DNA from: Rhodospirillaceae bacterium
Lineage (GTDB): Bacteria > Pseudomonadota > Alphaproteobacteria > Rhodospirillales > Magnetovibrionaceae
Assembly (NCBI GenBank): GCA_029881835.1
Contig: JAOULV010000033.1
Span: 1 to 10,019, forward strand
Direction of reading: 5' to 3'
DNA: 10,019 nucleotides
The notes below the pieces were generated by a model, which was not told the DNA's origin, made no database searches, and worked only from the letters and a program-made list of their open reading frames with translations. The translations under genes and the position numbers were made by a program. Shown in pieces: positions 6,127-10,019 of the stretch (the stretch's first letter is position 1; each line of letters opens with the position of its first letter).

Positions 6127-7434
6127 TTATTCACGCTCTAGGCGCACCGGAATTGCGTTCTTGACCTGTATATCACGGTGGGGATAGGGGAATTCGATAC
6201 CGTTTTCATGAAACAAATCCCAGATACGAATGTAAATATCGCTTTTGATATTGGATAAACCTTTTTCTGCATCTTCGATCCATATTCTAAGCTCAAGATC
6301 AACCGAGCTATCGCCAAAGCCTTTTAACAAACATTTTGGTTCGGGCTGCGGTTTGATGCGTTCAAATTCGCCCGCCGCTTGTTCTGCCAATGCCATCGCT
6401 TTTTTAATATCACTGTCATACGAAACCCCAATGGGCAAGCGCTGGCGCACCATACGGTTTGAATAAGACCAGTTTTCCACCGGGCGCGAGATTAGTTCTT
6501 CATTGGGAATAAGGTGCTCTATTCCGTCGCGGGTTATAACCGAAACGTAACGTGCACCAATTGCATTTATCCAGCCGTAAGTATTGTTAATGGCAATAAC
6601 ATCACCCGGTTTTACCGACCTATCCATCAATAAAATCACGCCGGAAATAAGGTTAGAAACAACCTTTTGCAGACCAAAACCAACACCAAGACCAACAGCA
6701 CCGGAAAATACCGCAAGTGCAGTCAGGTCAATTCCAACCGAATTAATGGCCACCAGTATGGCAAGACCAATAAGCACAACCCGGGTAAGCTTGCCAAACA
6801 AAACCTGTTGCGATGGCGTTAAGTGAGAAATTTTTGCTAAACGTTTTTCCGTTGTTCGCGAAAGAACGTTGGCAATCCACAAAAATGCCACCAACGCCAT
6901 AATCATTTTTATTACGCCCAACAGCGAAATATGTGCATCACCTATGTCAACGGCAAAAGCATCCAAAAATGCAACTGTCGGATCGAGCAAGTTAACAATA
7001 TCAAGGGCGGCAACTGTCCACACAAACAGCGCCATGGCGCGCGACCACCACGGATCGGCAATAAAATTTATGCCGACCCTGATTACAATCCATGCGGTAA
7101 GCAAGCTGGTACCAATGGCTAAAATACCAAAATTCAGGCCGAAGCTTTCAGCAGCAAAACGCGAAGCCGCCAACAGTATTAGCCACACCAACGGTTGAAC
7201 CATTGGGCGCAATATCTGCCTTAGCTTGGCGCGAATTTTATCTGCCCACGATGCGGCAATTATTTTTTCTAAAACATTTTCAAGCGGGGAAGAAACAAAG
7301 TGCGCCGGAATATAGGCAATAACCACAATTGCAAGCTGGATGGCGGTTGTGAGCACAAAAACATCACCCTGAAGCCAGGCAATAAACCCACGAATGGTTT
7401 TTTCAATATTGGCAGGATCGAGATATGCGTCCAC
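6127..7434 (-). CDS. MscS-family mechanosensitive ion channel
   Basis: A 435-residue inner-membrane channel that opens under membrane tension and releases solutes during hypo-osmotic shock. Several hydrophobic helices fill about residues 25-235 (near 28-45, 80-95, 104-125, 132-150, 168-192 and 216-235), more than the three of E. coli MscS, so this is one of the longer members. The pore-lining helix is clear: a Gly/Ala-rich stretch FSGAVGLGVGFGLQKVVSN (243-261), then GVILLMDRSVKPGDVI (265-280), the standard entry to the beta domain. The C-terminal part ends with FPYPHRDIQ (415-423), a strong family signature. Start: GTG at 7434, with GAGGG a few bases upstream. The gene is divergent from the D-glutamate/MurL operon. 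It is likely transcribed alone; no intrinsic terminator was found in the 216 bp after it. Family assignment is firm; ion preference is unknown. Confidence 0.95.
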   Translation of the reverse strand: MDAYLDPANIEKTIRGFIAWLQGDVFVLTTAIQLAIVVIAYIPAHFVSSPLENVLEKIIAASWADKIRAKLRQILRPMVQPLVWLILLAASRFAAESFGLNFGILAIGTSLLTAWIVIRVGINFIADPWWSRAMALFVWTVAALDIVNLLDPTVAFLDAFAVDIGDAHISLLGVIKMIMALVAFLWIANVLSRTTEKRLAKISHLTPSQQVLFGKLTRVVLIGLAILVAINSVGIDLTALAVFSGAVGLGVGFGLQKVVSNLISGVILLMDRSVKPGDVIAINNTYGWINAIGARYVSVITRDGIEHLIPNEELISRPVENWSYSNRMVRQRLPIGVSYDSDIKKAMALAEQAAGEFERIKPQPEPKCLLKGFGDSSVDLELRIWIEDAEKGLSNIKSDIYIRIWDLFHENGIEFPYPHRDIQVKNAIPVRLERE

Positions 7435-7468
7435 TTAAACCCTCGCTAAAACTATTGAAACCGCGTTA

Positions 7469-7477
7469 AGTATAGCA
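7469..7477 (-). promoter_or_regulatory. Extended -10 promoter of the mscS-type gene
   Basis: On the minus strand TGCTATACT (7477-7469) matches the extended -10 form TGnTATAAT with one base different. Transcription would start near 7462, about 28 bases before the GTG start. The -35 region is poor, as is common for extended -10 promoters. Confidence 0.5.
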
Positions 7478-7569
7478 TGGTCTATTACGCAAAACTGTTC
7501 AAGGGCGCTTAAGAAGGGCGGCAAACGGCGCAAATGACCTTATGGCGATAAAGAAATACTTATTTTATA

Positions 7570-8481
7570 GTGCAACCCATGAACACAGACCTTATCGCCC
7601 ATATAGAAAAAGCCATAGCCACAGATGTCGGGCGCTCAATCGATGAGCTTGCGGCCATGGCCAGTGGTGGTCTTTTGGCGGCGGCAAAATCAATCACTAA
7701 CAACCCCGCGCCCAAAATCGGCATTATTACAGGATTTTTTATCCCCCACGCGACCCCACCAGCGGCTGAAAATGATGGTCTGGTCGGCACCGCCCACATG
7801 GTTGCGGGCTTTGTTGGTGCTGGTTTTGCCGTTCGCATTACAACCGATACCCTGTGCGAAAGCGCGTTGCGGGCAACGGTTGCGGCATCAGGCGCAAACG
7901 TGCCAATTGATGTTGTCCAACACAAACCGGGCGGCAACGGCACAAGCATGGAAGGTGTAATTGCCGCTTGGCAAGATGCAGGCATCACCCACGCCATATC
8001 AATTGAACGTTGCGGCCTGAGCCATGACGGCAAACCGCGCAACGCCAGAGGTGATGATATTTCCGCGCACACCGCCCCATTGGATGAACTTTTCTTGGGC
8101 GGGCCATGGGATACTATCGCCATCGGTGATGGCGGCAATGAAATTGGTATGGGGGCGCTGGATAAAGAAATAATATCCAAAAACATAAAAAACGGATCAA
8201 CCATTGCCTGTCGTACGCCGGCAAAACACCTGATTGTTGCCGGGGTTTCAAACTGGGGGGCATGGGGTTTGTTGGCGGCAATGGCCACTTTATTGCCACA
8301 AAAAAGGGTTGAATTAACGGCGACCCTAAGCCCTGAAAAGGAACTGGAAATGCTACGCCATATCAACCAACATGGGCCCAGCGTTGACGGCATGGCGGGG
8401 AAACCCAAAGACACAGTTGATGGAATTGAATTTGAATTTCACGAAAAAATTTTAAAACAGGTTATCGATATAATTTCTTAA
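7570..8481 (+). CDS. D-glutamate cyclase-like protein (DUF4392 / DGLUCY C-terminal family)
   Basis: A protein of 303 residues from GTG 7570, or 300 from ATG 7579; neither start has a clear ribosome binding site. Motifs of the DUF4392/D-glutamate cyclase C-terminal family are present in order: TGFFIPHATPPAAENDG (54-70), the segment ERCGLSHDGKPRNARGDDIS (146-165), GDGGNEIGMG (186-195), GVSNWGAWGL (225-234), and a closing VDG-x-x-GK plus TVDGIEFEFHE. The mammalian mitochondrial homologue converts D-glutamate to 5-oxo-D-proline; the bacterial single-domain proteins are assumed to do the same or something related. No signal peptide is seen, so it acts in the cytoplasm. It is the first gene of a set with murL and murD2, with only 30-39 bp to murL. 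The setting supports a D-glutamate-related role: removing free D-Glu in a cell that makes bound D-Glu by epimerisation. The reaction itself is inferred from the family. Confidence 0.87.
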   Translation: MQPMNTDLIAHIEKAIATDVGRSIDELAAMASGGLLAAAKSITNNPAPKIGIITGFFIPHATPPAAENDGLVGTAHMVAGFVGAGFAVRITTDTLCESALRATVAASGANVPIDVVQHKPGGNGTSMEGVIAAWQDAGITHAISIERCGLSHDGKPRNARGDDISAHTAPLDELFLGGPWDTIAIGDGGNEIGMGALDKEIISKNIKNGSTIACRTPAKHLIVAGVSNWGAWGLLAAMATLLPQKRVELTATLSPEKELEMLRHINQHGPSVDGMAGKPKDTVDGIEFEFHEKILKQVIDIIS

Positions 8482-8511
8482 GAACTACAGTTAAACGTAC
8501 AAACGAATAAA

Positions 8512-9858
8512 TTGGAAAAAATGACAAACCGTCCGGAAAAATTTGTATTCACAAACCATAGCTTTGATGCGGCTACGGGAACATTGCTGTTGGATTATTC
8601 CTACCCCGGTGTTTGCGATTTTTCTGAAACCGTAATATTTGGCCCAAGCAAACACAAACTTTCTGGCGCAGAGCAAACCGCGCTGGCAAATGCATTTCGT
8701 GCACTGCATTTGACCGCAGGCATTAGCTATTACAAAGCATATATCCCAGAAATAATAGAAATAAATGACGGCGCGCTAGACGATGCCAGTGCAGATTTTT
8801 TTGAAAATCTTTATTTTAATGGTTTGGGTGAATTTGCTTTTCGTAACCAAGTAAAATTAAAAAACAAAATAAAATTTCCCCGTGGGGGCAAAGCGCCAAC
8901 CGCGGGCAATGTTTCGCCCAGCAATAAAACGCTTGTTCCAGTCGGCGGGGGGAAGGATTCATTAGTAACGGTTGAAGCATTGCGCCGGGGCAAGCAAGAC
9001 ATAACCCTTTGCGCCGTCAACCGTGCCGGGCCGATAGTCGCCTGCATAAATAATAGCAACATTGAGGCAATGTTTATCGAGCGCAAAATTGATAGGCAAT
9101 TGCTTAAACTTAACGAACAAGGCGCACTTAACGGTCACGTTCCCATAACCGCCATTGTTAGTTTAATTTTGGTTATAGCAGCAATATGGCACGGCTATGA
9201 TGGAATTGCCTTTTCTAACGAACGTTCTGCCAGCGAAGGCAACACCGAATGGGAAGGGCGCATAGTAAACCACCAATTCAGCAAATCATTAGAATTTGAA
9301 AATGCAATTTCGGGCTTTATCAAAAGCCATATTGCAAGCGGGATTGATTATTTTTCATTTTTACGCCCGCTATCAGAGCTACATATTGCAAAAATGTTTG
9401 CGACTGAAAGCCGATATGATGATGTATTTACATCATGCAATAAATCATACCGCATTGATGATGCTATGGTTGATAAACGCTGGTGTTGCGATTGCCCCAA
9501 ATGCCGGTTTGTTTTTTTGGTGTTGGCCCCGTTTATGGAAAAGCGGCGATTAATAAAAATTTTTGGCAAAGACATGCTAGATGATGCCAGCCAGATTGAT
9601 GGCTTTCGCGAATTGTTGGGCCTAAAGGGCCACAAGCCGTGGGAATGTGTGGGCGAAATACTTGAATCGGGTGCCGCCTTTAACTCCATAGCAGCAAAAC
9701 CAGAATGGGCTGAAACGGCTGTAATAAAGGCGATTTCCCCCGAAATGGCGGGCGGAGAAGAAAGGTTGGGCAAGGCGTTTGATGATGCCTTGACCCCGGA
9801 CAAAACAGACAATGTCCCGGCGCGTTTTAAGGGGGCGTTTAATGATGCAATTGGCTGA
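8512..9858 (+). CDS. murL: MurL: UDP-N-acetyl-alpha-D-muramoyl-L-alanyl-L-glutamate epimerase
   Basis: A protein of 448 residues from TTG 8512. ATG 8521 (445 residues) is the likelier start, since GGAAA lies just before it and nothing suitable precedes the TTG. MurL uses ATP to invert the terminal L-Glu of UDP-MurNAc-L-Ala-L-Glu to D-Glu, replacing the usual glutamate racemase supply of D-Glu; the activity is known from Xanthomonas. Seen here: a PP-loop-like VPVGGGKDS (142-150) for ATP binding, the SNERSASEGN stretch (235-244), and a cysteine group C309 followed by WCCDCPKC (C325, C326, C328, C331). Residues 209-225 are hydrophobic but sit in the middle of the Rossmann-type core, so a membrane segment is unlikely. 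The gene follows the cyclase-like gene closely and overlaps the next gene, which starts like MurD2, by 17 bp. That pairing strongly supports the identification. Recognition is by motifs and context, not by alignment. Confidence 0.87.
   Translation: MEKMTNRPEKFVFTNHSFDAATGTLLLDYSYPGVCDFSETVIFGPSKHKLSGAEQTALANAFRALHLTAGISYYKAYIPEIIEINDGALDDASADFFENLYFNGLGEFAFRNQVKLKNKIKFPRGGKAPTAGNVSPSNKTLVPVGGGKDSLVTVEALRRGKQDITLCAVNRAGPIVACINNSNIEAMFIERKIDRQLLKLNEQGALNGHVPITAIVSLILVIAAIWHGYDGIAFSNERSASEGNTEWEGRIVNHQFSKSLEFENAISGFIKSHIASGIDYFSFLRPLSELHIAKMFATESRYDDVFTSCNKSYRIDDAMVDKRWCCDCPKCRFVFLVLAPFMEKRRLIKIFGKDMLDDASQIDGFRELLGLKGHKPWECVGEILESGAAFNSIAAKPEWAETAVIKAISPEMAGGEERLGKAFDDALTPDKTDNVPARFKGAFNDAIG
9829..9835 (+). 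promoter_or_regulatory. Shine-Dalgarno for murD2 inside the murL 3' end
   Basis: AAGGGGG lies six bases before the ATG at 9842 and nine before the adjacent in-frame ATG at 9845. It supports a murD2 start inside the murL coding region and argues for coupled translation. Confidence 0.6.
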
Positions 9859-10019
9859 GGCTAAATCCATTGCCATTTGGGGCTATGGCCGCGAAGGGCG
9901 CGCCAGTTATAATTTTATCAAACGATCGGGCATTAATGCGGAAATAACAATTATTTCCGATGATAAAATTGATGACTGCCCCACCGACTGCGCATTGTTG
10001 TTCGGCAAAGGTGGAATAG
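9842..10019 (+). CDS. murD2: MurD2: UDP-MurNAc-L-alanine--L-glutamate ligase, N-terminus only (partial)
   Basis: Fifty-nine codons before the window ends. Two consecutive ATG codons (9842 and 9845) are possible starts. Seen: SIAIWGYGREGRASYNFIKR, the N-terminal Rossmann-like UDP-binding domain of the MurD type, with the glycine pattern GxGREG in place of the GxGxSG common in ordinary MurD. The next strand, ITIISDD, fits the same fold. The ATP-binding and C-terminal domains lie beyond the edge. MurD2 adds L-Glu rather than D-Glu to UDP-MurNAc-L-Ala, making the substrate for MurL. It overlaps murL by 17 bp and is read in another frame. The short length means that MurD2 versus MurD rests largely on the murL neighbour and on the GREG motif. 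Confidence 0.8.
   Translation, partial: MMQLAEAKSIAIWGYGREGRASYNFIKRSGINAEITIISDDKIDDCPTDCALLFGKGGI

Noticed and set aside
7455..7486. TTGAAA and TCTATT as a promoter for the cyclase-murL-murD2 operon
   Set aside because: The spacing of 20 is too long and the -10 match is poor. No convincing plus-strand promoter could be called in this gap.
7560..8414. A 284-codon open frame on the minus strand
   Set aside because: It lies antisense to the D-glutamate cyclase-like gene, whose plus-strand product has ordered family motifs. The minus translation is Pro/Ser/Ala-rich with no recognisable domain, as expected of a shadow frame.
9136..9190. Hydrophobic stretch in MurL as a transmembrane helix
   Set aside because: It lies between the PP-loop and the SNERSASEGN motif, within the expected soluble nucleotide-binding core, and is flanked by conserved-looking polar motifs.
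9348..9812. A 154-codon open frame on the minus strand inside murL
   Set aside because: The plus-strand MurL frame has the PP-loop and cysteine motifs and spans the whole region. The antisense product has no recognisable feature.

Overview
The window looks like a chromosomal segment of a Gram-negative bacterium, most likely an alphaproteobacterium of moderate to low GC. The basis is a PrtD-type type I secretion ABC protein with its HlyD-type adaptor, a periplasmic binding protein with a cleavable signal peptide, a bacteriohemerythrin, and a MurL/MurD2 peptidoglycan precursor pair. The lineage is inferred from gene content and protein style, not from a marker gene. No rRNA, tRNA, CRISPR array, insertion sequence or phage gene was recognised.

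Left part (1-1308, minus strand): a secreted solute-binding-type protein is followed after 22 bp by the N-terminus of a membrane protein that looks like a CHASE-type sensor and runs off the window edge. No transporter permease accompanies them, so they probably form a ligand-sensing pair. A 335-bp AT-rich intergenic region separates them from a divergent bacteriohemerythrin gene (1309-1830, plus).

Middle part: the hemerythrin converges with a cysteine-rich YkgJ-like protein (1838-2569, minus). The two genes share a compact bidirectional terminator that overlaps both stop codons. Further right, also on the minus strand, is a two-gene type I secretion operon: ABC transporter (start 5910 or, more likely, 5862) and HlyD adaptor (2699-4108), overlapping by 4 bp. 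Neither an outer-membrane TolC partner nor a recognisable cargo is in the window. Upstream lies an MscS-family mechanosensitive channel (6127-7434, minus) with a good extended -10 promoter.

Right part (plus strand, 7570 to the end): a D-glutamate cyclase-like protein, then MurL (UDP-MurNAc-L-Ala-L-Glu epimerase), then the truncated start of MurD2, which overlaps murL by 17 bp. This is the most interesting part. MurD2 and MurL form the alternative route that puts L-Glu on the muropeptide precursor and then epimerises it, avoiding free D-Glu. The gene in front resembles an enzyme family that removes free D-Glu. Together they suggest a D-glutamate-handling operon with both a bypass and a disposal function; that joint role is inferred from context.
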